Shown here piece after piece: positions 1 through 5,012 of a DNA stretch of 5,012 nt; positions within the stretch are counted from its first letter, which is position 1; every line of letters begins with the position of its first letter. The DNA is from Acinetobacter sp. UBA6641 (GTDB taxonomy: Bacteria; Pseudomonadota; Gammaproteobacteria; Pseudomonadales; Moraxellaceae). The notes under the pieces are model-generated. The model was not told the DNA's origin. It did not search any database and saw only the letters and a list, made by a program, of their open reading frames with translations. The translations under genes were made by a program, and so were the position numbers. The DNA lies in the NCBI GenBank assembly GCA_002455755.1, contig DKLL01000092.1:1-5012 (forward strand), read 5' to 3'.

Positions 1-25
1 ACAGTAAGTGTCAACAGACCCTAAT

Positions 26-51
26 AATACCCCGCTTATATAGGGGGTATT
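26..51 (+). promoter_or_regulatory. Inverted repeat covering the ribosome binding site of the lipoprotein gene
   Basis: AATACCCC (26-33) and GGGGTATT (44-51) form a perfect 8-bp inverted repeat around a 10-nt loop. The right arm holds most of the G-rich Shine-Dalgarno stretch AGGGGG (42-47), which sits 7 nt before the ATG at 55. In RNA the stem would hide the ribosome binding site. The right arm is followed by only two further T's (52-53), so a weak intrinsic terminator for an upstream gene is an alternative reading. A TAA at 22-24, in the frame starting at base 1, could be the end of such a gene. The repeat is seen directly; a regulatory role is inference. Confidence 0.5.
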
Positions 52-54
52 TTA

Positions 55-561
55 ATGAAGAAAATTTTAACAGCTTCAGTAATTGCAGCTTCAATGACGT
101 TTACTGGTTGTGCGAGTATTTTCTCTGGTTCAACACAGACTTTGACTTTTAAATCAGTACCAGAGTCAGCCAATATCACTATTACAAATAAATCAGGTGA
201 AAAGATTCATACTGGCTCAACTCCTGCTACTGTGACTTTAAAACGTGGTAATGGTTTCTTTAAACCAGCAGGATATGAAGTTGCTTTCTCAAAAGAAGGT
301 TTCCAAACTAAAAAAATTCAAGTCACTGCAAGTGTAAATGGCTGGTATATAGGTAATATTATCTTTGGTGGTTTACTTGGTCTTCTGATTATTGATCCAG
401 CTACTGGAGCAATGTATACATTATCTCCAAAAGATGTAAATGCAGTCTTAGAAACTCAACAGTCAGCAAAAGTTAAAGGCCAGCAATCATTGACAGTGAT
501 GTTAATTCAAGACATTCCTACAGATGTGATGGACCGCGCAAAATATCTTACAACTCTTTAA
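55..561 (+). CDS. PEGA-like outer-membrane lipoprotein of unknown function
   Basis: The 168-residue product starts with a short lipoprotein signal: MKK, a hydrophobic stretch, then the lipobox FTGC at residues 16-19, with Cys19 as the predicted lipidated residue. Residue +2 is Ala, not Asp, which favours sorting to the outer membrane. Residues 20-93 begin CASIFSGSTQTLTF and continue as a beta-rich segment with alternating hydrophobic residues and a GF turn (82-83), resembling PEGA-type surface domains. Residues 98-121 form a Gly-rich hydrophobic stretch (GN, then FGGLLGLLIIDPATGAMY) that recurs in small Gram-negative lipoproteins beginning CASI. Database annotations of such proteins are often misleading. 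The start is fixed by AGGGGG 7 nt upstream and by the signal peptide. The gene looks more A/T-rich than the catalase gene, judged by eye. It is probably single, with a terminator right after its stop. Its role is unknown; the lipoprotein call is firm. Confidence 0.85.
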   Translation: MKKILTASVIAASMTFTGCASIFSGSTQTLTFKSVPESANITITNKSGEKIHTGSTPATVTLKRGNGFFKPAGYEVAFSKEGFQTKKIQVTASVNGWYIGNIIFGGLLGLLIIDPATGAMYTLSPKDVNAVLETQQSAKVKGQQSLTVMLIQDIPTDVMDRAKYLTTL

Positions 562-568
562 TTAAAAT

Positions 569-596
569 AAAAAAGCCCTCAACAGAGGGCTTTTTT
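569..596. terminator. Bidirectional intrinsic terminator between the lipoprotein gene and dtd
   Basis: AAAAAAGCCCTC (569-580), loop AACA (581-584) and GAGGGCTTTTTT (585-596) form a perfect 12-bp inverted repeat. The G/C core GCCCTC/GAGGGC is flanked by A6 on one side and T6 on the other, so it ends in a U-run when transcribed from either strand. It lies 7 nt after the lipoprotein stop and 20 nt beyond the dtd stop, which suits termination of both converging genes. Confidence 0.95.
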
Positions 597-616
597 ATGA
601 CTGAGATGTTGTCACG

Positions 617-1057
617 TTATTCAACTTCCAGATTAAACGTCACTGGACCATCATTGACCAGATGGACTTTCATGTCGGCTGCAAAAATGCCGGTTTGCAC
701 ATGCTCAAATTGAGATTTGGCATAGTCTACCAGCTGATCATAGAGTTCTTTGGCTTCACTGGGTGGCATGGCAGGTCCAAAGTCAGGACGCAAGCCTTTT
801 TGCGTTTGTGCCATCAAGGTAAATTGTGACACCAATAATAATCCACCACCGGCCTGAGCCACATTCCAGCCCATTTTGCCCTGCTCATCATCAAAACAAC
901 GGTATTTTAAAATCTTGTCGATCAGCTTTTTGCCTTTTTCCAGAGTGTCTTCTTTGCCTAAACCTAGAAAAACCAGAACACCTTTGTCAATTTCCCCGGT
1001 GGTTTCACCATCCACAACAACTTTGGCTTCTAGAACTCGTTGTAATAAAGCACGCAT
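617..1057 (-). CDS. dtd: D-aminoacyl-tRNA deacylase (D-Tyr-tRNA deacylase)
   Basis: The 146-residue protein has the full length of the bacterial Dtd family. This cytoplasmic homodimer hydrolyses D-aminoacyl-tRNAs (D-Tyr-tRNA and others, also Gly-tRNA(Ala) in characterised members), keeping D-amino acids out of proteins. The N-terminus MRALLQRV, followed by VVVDGE and GVLVFLGLG, is typical. The active-site motif SQFTL is at residues 77-81, followed by KGLRPDF (87-93). The second motif NDGPVT (135-140) carries the Gly-cisPro pair (Gly137-Pro138) that screens for D-amino acids by rejecting L-forms. No key residue is missing. The start matches the invariant family N-terminus, although no strong Shine-Dalgarno precedes it. 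The gene is convergent with the lipoprotein gene and divergent from the catalase gene, so it is probably transcribed alone from a promoter in the divergent region. Confidence 0.97.
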   Translation of the reverse strand: MRALLQRVLEAKVVVDGETTGEIDKGVLVFLGLGKEDTLEKGKKLIDKILKYRCFDDEQGKMGWNVAQAGGGLLLVSQFTLMAQTQKGLRPDFGPAMPPSEAKELYDQLVDYAKSQFEHVQTGIFAADMKVHLVNDGPVTFNLEVE

Positions 1058-1094
1058 TTTTCGTATTGGCTCACATCATCTTTGACGGATAAGA

Positions 1095-1103
1095 ATTCTA
1101 GCA
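1095..1103 (-). promoter_or_regulatory. Candidate extended -10 promoter of dtd
   Basis: Read on the - strand, this is TGCTAGAAT: an extended -10 (TGn) followed by TAGAAT, five of six matches to TATAAT. Transcription would start near 1088, about 30 nt before the dtd ATG. No good -35 box lies 16-18 nt upstream, which extended -10 promoters can tolerate. The match is visible; promoter activity is inferred. Confidence 0.4.
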
Positions 1104-1162
1104 AACCCCATGATCCAAAATGTAAATTGCTTAAAATACATACTATAAATATATGAAAAATA

Positions 1163-1227
1163 ATTGATTAATTTTTATCAATCTATTAAATCGATTGAAT
1201 TTATAAAAGTAAATTGTTTTAACAATT
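1163..1227. promoter_or_regulatory. A/T-rich palindrome cluster in the catalase promoter region
   Basis: Between the divergent dtd and catalase genes lie three related elements: ATTGAT (1163-1168), ATCAAT (1177-1182) and GATTGA (1193-1198). The first two form an inverted repeat with an 8-nt spacer. The second and third form another (TCAATC 1178-1183 with GATTGA, 9-nt spacer). A separate palindrome, AATTGTT-TT-AACAATT, occupies 1212-1227. A possible -10 box, TATAAA (1202-1207), lies between them without a good -35, as is common at activator-dependent promoters. Catalase genes of this kind are often OxyR-controlled, but the spacing does not fit the classical ATAG-N7-CTAT pattern, so the regulator is left open. 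Confidence 0.35.
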
Positions 1228-1286
1228 AACAAACATCCGGTAACTTGGTTTCTGCAGGAAAGGTCTGAATAAGAGAGATTAAGACG

Positions 1287-2807
1287 ATGTTTAAGCGTTC
1301 TTTACTTGTTGCAATGCTTGCAACAGCAACAGCGATGACTCAAACTGCTGCATTAACCAAAGATAATGGCGCTCCAGTAGGTGATAATCAGAACTCGATC
1401 ACTGCCGGTCCAAATGGCTCCGTGCTCCTTCAGGACGTTCAGCTGGTACAAAAATTACAGCGTTTTGGTCGTGAGCGGATTCCTGAGCGCGTGGTTCACG
1501 CACGTGGTACAGGTGCTTATGGTGAGTTCGTTGCAACTAAAGATTTATCTGATCTAACACTTGCATCATTGTTTAAAGCAGGTACCAAGACGCCAGTATT
1601 CTTACGTTTCTCTACCGTAATTCACGGTAAAGGTTCACCGGAAACTTTACGTGACCCGCACGGTTTCGCAGTAAAGTTCTACACACAAGAAGGTAACTGG
1701 GACCTGGTCGGTAACCAGACACCTGTGTTCTTCATCCGTGATGCAATCAAGTTCCCTGACTTTATTCATGCAATGAAACCCAGTCCGATCAACAATGTAC
1801 AAGATGCGAACCGTGTATTTGACTTCCTTTCAAGTCAACCATGGGCAACCAACATGCTGACTTATGTTTACGGCAAACAAGGTGTTCCTACCAGCTATCG
1901 TGAACAGGACGGTTTCGGTGTTCACGCATACAAATTGTATAATGACAAAGGCGAATACAAGTACGTGAAATTCAACTTCCGCTCGTTACAGGGCGTGAAG
2001 GGCTTGAACGTAAAAGAAGCTGCTGCGCAGCAAGGCAAAGATTTCAACCATTTGACCAACGATTTGTACAGCAATATCAATGCGGGTAAATATCCGAAAT
2101 GGGATCTTTACATCCAGGTGCTTGATCCGAAAGACCTCGACAGTTTCGATTTTAACCCGCTGGATCCAACTAAAATCTGGCCAACTGATTTAATCCCAGA
2201 AACCAAAGTCGGTACCTTGACCTTGAACCGTATGCCGAAGAACTTCTTCAATGAGACTGAACAGTCGGCATTTGCGCCAGGCAATCTGGTACAGGGTATT
2301 GAGCCATCTGAAGACCGCTTGTTACAAGGCCGTATCTTCTCTTATTCAGATACGCAAATGTACCGCCTAGGCGCGAACCATCAGCAAATTCCTGTGAACC
2401 GTCCAGTTGTTAAAGTAAATAACAACAATCAAGAAGGTCACATGAATGTGTCTGAGCGTGATTCTGACGTGAACTATGAGCCAAGCCTGAAAGAGCCAAA
2501 ACCTGCAACGCCAGCCGCGAAAGCAATCAATACGCCACTTGGCGAGAAAGTGCTTCAGCAAGCCATCAAGAAAGAGCAACCGTTTAAACAGGCGGGCGAG
2601 TTGTATCGTTCTTACTCAGCAACCGAGAAAAACGATTTGATCCGTAACTTGGCGGCTGATTTGGGCGCTGTAAAAGATTCAGAAACCAAGCACATCATGC
2701 TGTCTTATTTCTACAAGGCTGATGCTGACTACGGGACACGCATGACTAAAGCAGTCAAAGGCGACCTTGCAACTGTTAAAGCAAAAGCAGCCAAATTGAA
2801 AGACTAA
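1287..2807 (+). CDS. katB: Periplasmic heme catalase, KatB type
   Basis: This 506-residue monofunctional heme catalase breaks hydrogen peroxide into water and oxygen. Residues 1-22 are a Sec-type signal peptide (MFKR, hydrophobic core, probable cleavage after Ala22; no twin Arg), so the mature enzyme should be periplasmic. From LTKDNGAPVGDNQNS (23-37) onward the sequence resembles Pseudomonas KatB. The distal active-site signature runs FGRERIPERVVHARGTGAYG (60-79), with catalytic His71. Ser110 lies in RFSTV and Asn143 in VGNQTPVFFIRD. The proximal heme signature RIFSYSDTQ (349-357) supplies the Tyr353 ligand and Arg349. The length is that of small-subunit catalases, with no C-terminal flavodoxin-like domain, and no key residue is missing. 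ATG 1287 is the first start after an in-frame TGA at 1266; a weak purine-rich site AAGAGAG (1271-1277) precedes it. The ankyrin gene follows on the same strand. The subgroup is recalled from KatB, not searched. Confidence 0.95.
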   Translation: MFKRSLLVAMLATATAMTQTAALTKDNGAPVGDNQNSITAGPNGSVLLQDVQLVQKLQRFGRERIPERVVHARGTGAYGEFVATKDLSDLTLASLFKAGTKTPVFLRFSTVIHGKGSPETLRDPHGFAVKFYTQEGNWDLVGNQTPVFFIRDAIKFPDFIHAMKPSPINNVQDANRVFDFLSSQPWATNMLTYVYGKQGVPTSYREQDGFGVHAYKLYNDKGEYKYVKFNFRSLQGVKGLNVKEAAAQQGKDFNHLTNDLYSNINAGKYPKWDLYIQVLDPKDLDSFDFNPLDPTKIWPTDLIPETKVGTLTLNRMPKNFFNETEQSAFAPGNLVQGIEPSEDRLLQGRIFSYSDTQMYRLGANHQQIPVNRPVVKVNNNNQEGHMNVSERDSDVNYEPSLKEPKPATPAAKAINTPLGEKVLQQAIKKEQPFKQAGELYRSYSATEKNDLIRNLAADLGAVKDSETKHIMLSYFYKADADYGTRMTKAVKGDLATVKAKAAKLKD

Positions 2808-2818
2808 TTCCGGTTGGT

Positions 2819-2864
2819 CGATCAGGATCGGTGACTAGGGCCGAGAAGTCACCCCCGAGAAGTC
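2819..2864 (+). repeat. Small palindromes and a 10-bp direct repeat after the catalase gene
   Basis: CGATC-AG-GATCG (2819-2830) is a short palindrome starting 11 nt after the catalase stop. GGTGACT (2830-2836) and AGTCACC (2847-2853) are perfect 7-bp arms around a 10-nt loop. CCGAGAAGTC occurs twice (2841-2850 and 2855-2864), with a period of 14. The elements overlap, so the RNA could adopt alternative folds. No known repeat family is recognised. Confidence 0.55.
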
Positions 2865-2911
2865 CTGTAAAACTCGATTCCTTTCCTGCAACCCTAGGGG
2901 AGTTTTACAGG
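2864..2911 (+). terminator. Long stem-loop between the catalase and ankyrin genes, possible weak terminator or processing site
   Basis: CCTGTAAAACTC (2864-2875) and GAGTTTTACAGG (2900-2911) are perfect 12-bp inverted arms around a 24-nt loop, which itself contains the palindrome CCCTAGGG (2892-2899). Only a broken T-rich stretch (CATTTTATATTT) follows, and the loop is large, so as an intrinsic terminator it would be weak. In a catalase-ankyrin operon it could attenuate transcription or protect the 3' end of the catalase message. The repeat is seen; the function is inferred. Confidence 0.5.
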
Positions 2912-2960
2912 CATTTTATATTTCCAATATTTTGTCATAAGCAAACTGAGGGCTGTTGAA

Positions 2961-3479
2961 ATGAAAGTCGTCTTGAACGGTGTAATGATGTCGCTTGCAA
3001 GTATTTTATTGATGACCATGCTTACGCTCGGTATCACAAAAATTCATGCTCGAGAACCGGCTCAAGTGACTCAGCAACAAGCAATCAATTCACAACAAGA
3101 ACTGATCACTCTCTTTTTTGCCGCGGCAAAAACTGGTAATCAAGACGTGATTAACGAATTTTTAAAACACGGATTCCCTGTCGATGTGCGTAATGGGGCA
3201 TGTTATACCCCTTTGATGATGGCGGCTTATTATGGTCATCAAGATACCGTTACTACATTATTGAAATATGGTGCCGACCATTGTGCACGTGACAGCAAAG
3301 GCAATACCGCCATGATGGGTGCCATGTTCAAGCTGGAATGGGCAATTGTGAAACAGTTACGCCAGATCGATTGCGATGTGAATGCCAAGCAGAGCGGACA
3401 AAAAACCGCAGCTGAGTTTGCCAAAGTGATTGGTCAGGAAAAACAGCTGCAAAAAATGGTTCAGGGACAAAAGAAATAA
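2961..3479 (+). CDS. ankB: Exported ankyrin-repeat protein, AnkB-like partner of the catalase
   Basis: The 172-residue product begins with a hydrophobic segment (about 8-26) and a possible signal-peptidase site after Ala30 (KIHA|RE); if uncleaved, it would be an inner-membrane anchor. A Gln-rich linker (35-47) follows. About three ankyrin repeats come next: residues 48-79 (LFFAAAKTGNQDVINEFLKHG), 81-113 (TPLMMAAYYGHQDTVTTLLKYGAD, the most canonical) and 114-146 (degenerate, ending in DVNAK). A capping helix covers 147-166. A good Shine-Dalgarno, GAGGG (2948-2952), lies 8 nt before the ATG. In Pseudomonas aeruginosa, ankB directly follows katB and encodes a periplasmic ankyrin-like protein needed for full KatB activity. 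The same order and export signal argue for the same role here, as scaffold or helper of the catalase. Three Cys remain after the signal (81, 108, 138). Ankyrin fold and export are well supported; AnkB identity rests on context. Confidence 0.85.
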   Translation: MKVVLNGVMMSLASILLMTMLTLGITKIHAREPAQVTQQQAINSQQELITLFFAAAKTGNQDVINEFLKHGFPVDVRNGACYTPLMMAAYYGHQDTVTTLLKYGADHCARDSKGNTAMMGAMFKLEWAIVKQLRQIDCDVNAKQSGQKTAAEFAKVIGQEKQLQKMVQGQKK

Positions 3480-3574
3480 AGCAGAACAGCACCGATCTCA
3501 ATAGGCTGTAGCGATAGCACCCTGATTCTGCCGGATAACGTTGTACTTAAAACTAGTCATATCAAGCTGCAAAT

Positions 3575-3597
3575 TGTGCTTTAATGTATTCAGCACA
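3575..3597 (+). promoter_or_regulatory. Inverted repeat and candidate -10 before pncB
   Basis: TGTGCT (3575-3580) and AGCACA (3592-3597) form a perfect 6-bp inverted repeat with an 11-nt spacer, ending 17 nt before the pncB ATG. The left arm overlaps a possible extended -10, TGC-TTTAAT (3577-3585), which would start transcription near 3592. A protein bound here would block it, so an operator is plausible. The arms are short and no -35 box is evident, so this is tentative. Confidence 0.3.
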
Positions 3598-3614
3598 GCG
3601 AAACTCCACGAAAT

Positions 3615-4820
3615 ATGGCTCCAATCATTCAATCTTTGCTTGATACCGACTTGTACAAATTTACCATGCTACAGGTGGTACTGCATAAATTTCCTCAAAC
3701 GCACAGTGTTTATCATTTCCGATGCCGTAATTTAGAGGATACTGTTTATCCACTGACGGATATTCTGGACGATTTGAACCAACAGCTCGACTATTTATGC
3801 CAGCTTAGGTTTAAAGAAGATGAGCTGCTCTATCTTCGCAGTTTACGTTTTATCAAAAGTGACTTTGTCGATTATCTGGAACTCTTTCAGCTAAAACGCC
3901 GTTTTATTAAAGCCCGCATTGATGAACAAGGTCGTCTGGATATTTGGGTTGAAGGCCCGATGGTTCAGGCGATGATGTTTGAAATCTTTGTGCTGGCCAT
4001 TGTCAATGAGCTGTATTTCACGCGCATTCGCAGTGATCAGGTTTTGGCAGAAGGTGAACGTCGTTTACAGGCCAAAATTGCCCTGACTCAAAAATATCAA
4101 TCTGAACAGAATCCGCAAGATCCACCCTTCTTGGTGTCCGATTTTGGTACCCGCCGCCGCTATAGCTTTGCCTGGCAGAAACATGTGATTGAAGAATTTC
4201 ATGCAGCAGTACCGAATATTTTCCGTGGTACCAGCAATGTGCTGATTGCCAAACAACTCGGCATTACCCCGATTGGCACCATGGCACATGAATTTTTACA
4301 AGCCTTTCAGGCATTAGATGTGCGTCTGCGCGATTTTCAGAAAGCAGCCCTGGAAACCTGGGTTCAGGAATACCGTGGCGATTTAGGCATTGCCCTGACT
4401 GATGTGGTGGGAATGGATGCCTTCCTGCGTGATTTCGATCTGTATTTTGCCAAACTGTTTGATGGTTTGCGTCATGACAGTGGCGATCCCTATGAATGGG
4501 GTGACAAAGCCTATGCGCATTATAAGAAACTGAAAATTGACAGCAAAACCAAGATGCTGACCTTTAGTGATGGCTTGAATATTGAAAAAGCCTGGAACCT
4601 GCATCAATACTTTAAAGACCGCTTCCAGGTCAGCTTTGGGATTGGCACCCACTTAACCAATGACTTGGGACAAACACCCCTTAATATTGTGTTAAAACTG
4701 GTGGAATGTAATGGGCAGTCGGTAGCGAAAATTTCCGACAGTCCAGGAAAAACCATGACCGATAACGATACTTTTCTAGCTTATCTGCGTCAGGTTTTTA
4801 ATCTTGCCGAACCGGCATAA
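3615..4820 (+). CDS. pncB: Nicotinate phosphoribosyltransferase
   Basis: The 401-residue enzyme, close to the roughly 400 residues of the enterobacterial PncB, joins nicotinate to PRPP with ATP hydrolysis. It gives nicotinate mononucleotide, the entry step of NAD salvage (Preiss-Handler pathway), in the cytoplasm. The N-terminus carries [13 protein letters not shown] (8-20), typical of the family. FGTRRRYS (177-184) and [14 protein letters not shown] (203-216) follow. GTMAHE (221-226) contains His225, equivalent to the phosphorylated His of the Salmonella enzyme. The phosphoribosyl-binding half shows [10 protein letters not shown] (261-270), [11 protein letters not shown] (282-292), TFSDGLN (316-322) and [10 protein letters not shown] (341-350). 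Nothing is missing. ATG 3615 is the first start after an in-frame TAA at 3582 and fits the conserved N-terminus, but no clear Shine-Dalgarno precedes it. The 135-bp gap after the ankyrin gene suggests a separate transcript. Confidence 0.97.
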   Translation: MAPIIQSLLDTDLYKFTMLQVVLHKFPQTHSVYHFRCRNLEDTVYPLTDILDDLNQQLDYLCQLRFKEDELLYLRSLRFIKSDFVDYLELFQLKRRFIKARIDEQGRLDIWVEGPMVQAMMFEIFVLAIVNELYFTRIRSDQVLAEGERRLQAKIALTQKYQSEQNPQDPPFLVSDFGTRRRYSFAWQKHVIEEFHAAVPNIFRGTSNVLIAKQLGITPIGTMAHEFLQAFQALDVRLRDFQKAALETWVQEYRGDLGIALTDVVGMDAFLRDFDLYFAKLFDGLRHDSGDPYEWGDKAYAHYKKLKIDSKTKMLTFSDGLNIEKAWNLHQYFKDRFQVSFGIGTHLTNDLGQTPLNIVLKLVECNGQSVAKISDSPGKTMTDNDTFLAYLRQVFNLAEPA

Positions 4821-4826
4821 GCCGGT
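4811..4826 (+). repeat. Hairpin with the pncB stop codon in its loop
   Basis: ACCGGC (4811-4816) and GCCGGT (4821-4826) are perfect 6-bp arms around a 4-nt loop, ATAA, which contains the pncB TAA stop (4818-4820). The T-run at 4840-4845 begins 13 nt beyond the stem, too far for a standard intrinsic terminator, and it belongs to the next inverted repeat. Confidence 0.5.
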
Positions 4827-4834
4827 CCGTTATA

Positions 4835-4869
4835 GCTGATTTTTTGCGAAAGGAAAGCAAAAAATCAGC
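4835..4869. terminator. Perfect 13-bp stem-loop downstream of pncB, probable 3' end structure
   Basis: GCTGATTTTTTGC (4835-4847) and GCAAAAAATCAGC (4857-4869) are perfect inverted arms around a 9-nt purine-rich loop (GAAAGGAAA). It is the strongest structure between pncB and the next gene. Unlike a classic intrinsic terminator, its T6 tract is inside the stem and no T-run follows the right arm. It may end or protect the pncB message; termination is inferred from position. Confidence 0.5.
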
Positions 4870-4889
4870 ATAATAGTGAAAATGACTTA

Positions 4890-4898
4890 TGCTAAGAT
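4890..4898 (+). promoter_or_regulatory. Candidate extended -10 promoter of the sulfurtransferase gene
   Basis: TGC-TAAGAT has the TGn extension and four of six matches to TATAAT. It lies after the pncB 3' stem-loop and 34 nt before the ATG at 4933. No -35 box is recognisable at the usual spacing, so this is a weak call. Confidence 0.3.
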
Positions 4899-4932
4899 CG
4901 TCCTGTTGATCTAAATAAAACACGAAAAAAGT

Positions 4933-5012
4933 ATGACTGTATCTGCATTTAATTTTGGTCTGCTGATAGAAGCAGAAGAGCTGGTTCCGTTTTTAGGCAA
5001 TGAAAAATTACG
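4933..5012 (+). CDS. N-terminal fragment, probable rhodanese-type sulfurtransferase (cut by window edge)
   Basis: An open frame starts at ATG 4933 and runs off the window after 26 codons. It begins MTVSAFNFGLLIEAEELVPF and continues LGNEKL. The pattern of a short leader, then LIEAEELVPFLGNEKL, resembles the start of thiosulfate/3-mercaptopyruvate sulfurtransferases, where such a segment (LI-x-A-xx-L) leads into the first rhodanese domain. The catalytic Cys loop would lie well beyond the window, so activity cannot be judged. Only a poor A-rich ribosome binding site (CGAAAAAAG) precedes the ATG. That it is the start of a gene is fairly safe, given the terminator-like structure and possible promoter upstream; the family call is tentative. 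Confidence 0.55.
   Translation, partial: MTVSAFNFGLLIEAEELVPFLGNEKL

Noticed and set aside
1..24. Possible C-terminal tail of an upstream gene (seven codons then TAA at 22-24)
   Set aside because: Seven codons carry no recognisable signature; any random frame could show this, so no gene is called.
826..1092. Open frames on the + strand opposite dtd (also 876-1085)
   Set aside because: They lie antisense inside the clear dtd gene, lack ribosome binding sites and have compositions with no domain character.
1132..1208. Classical OxyR site (ATAG-N7-CTAT repeats) before the catalase gene
   Set aside because: CTAT occurs at 1143 and 1183, but the partner tetranucleotides at the required spacing do not match, so the site is not called.
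2367..2579. Open frame on the - strand within the catalase gene
   Set aside because: It is a shadow of the conserved catalase frame, with no homology-like features.
2819..2911. Phage or island attachment site in the catalase-ankyrin spacer
   Set aside because: No tRNA, integrase or flanking duplication is present, and the neighbouring genes form a known conserved pair.
3239..3424. Open frame on the - strand within the ankyrin gene
   Set aside because: It is entirely antisense to a well-supported coding frame and has no start signal of note.
3481..3531. Inverted repeat GCAGAA/TTCTGC after the ankyrin gene as a terminator
   Set aside because: The arms are only 6 bp (9 with a bulge), 39 nt apart, and no T-run follows; too weak to call.
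3541..3735. 64-codon + strand frame overlapping the start of pncB
   Set aside because: It runs into the conserved pncB N-terminus in another frame, has no Shine-Dalgarno, and its product is Cys-rich without pattern.
4065..4652. Two - strand open frames inside pncB (4065-4289 and 4383-4652)
   Set aside because: Both are antisense shadows of the pncB frame, which is conserved throughout.

Overview
The window reads as ordinary, gene-dense chromosome of a gamma-proteobacterium, most likely Acinetobacter or a close relative in the Moraxellaceae. This is an inference from the moderately low G+C, the A/T-rich intergenic stretches, the protein styles and the gene set; no marker such as rRNA is present. 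I see no mobile element, phage gene, CRISPR array, tRNA or rRNA.

Layout, left to right. (1) A short + strand lipoprotein gene with a PEGA-like domain (55-561), whose ribosome binding site lies inside a perfect 8-bp inverted repeat. (2) A perfect 12-bp bidirectional terminator (569-596) separating it from the convergent gene dtd. (3) dtd on the - strand (617-1057), encoding D-aminoacyl-tRNA deacylase. (4) A 229-bp A/T-rich divergent promoter region (1058-1286) with several small palindromes. (5) A signal-peptide-bearing heme catalase of the Pseudomonas KatB type (1287-2807). (6) A 153-bp spacer full of small inverted and direct repeats, including a perfect 12-bp arm pair. (7) A signal-peptide-bearing ankyrin-repeat protein matching AnkB (2961-3479). 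(8) pncB, encoding nicotinate phosphoribosyltransferase of NAD salvage (3615-4820), with a hairpin whose loop carries the stop codon and then a second perfect 13-bp inverted repeat. (9) The first 26 codons of a probable rhodanese-type sulfurtransferase, cut by the window edge (4933 on).

The clearest functional unit is the catalase and ankyrin pair. In Pseudomonas aeruginosa the exported catalase KatB is followed by ankB, whose periplasmic ankyrin-like product is needed for full KatB activity and peroxide resistance. The same order, and a signal peptide on both proteins, is seen here. The other genes are housekeeping: translation quality control (dtd), NAD salvage (pncB) and sulfur transfer. 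I found no convincing undescribed system. The most interesting material is in the non-coding structure: the hairpin over the first gene's ribosome binding site, the palindromes before the catalase gene, and the structured catalase-ankyrin spacer.
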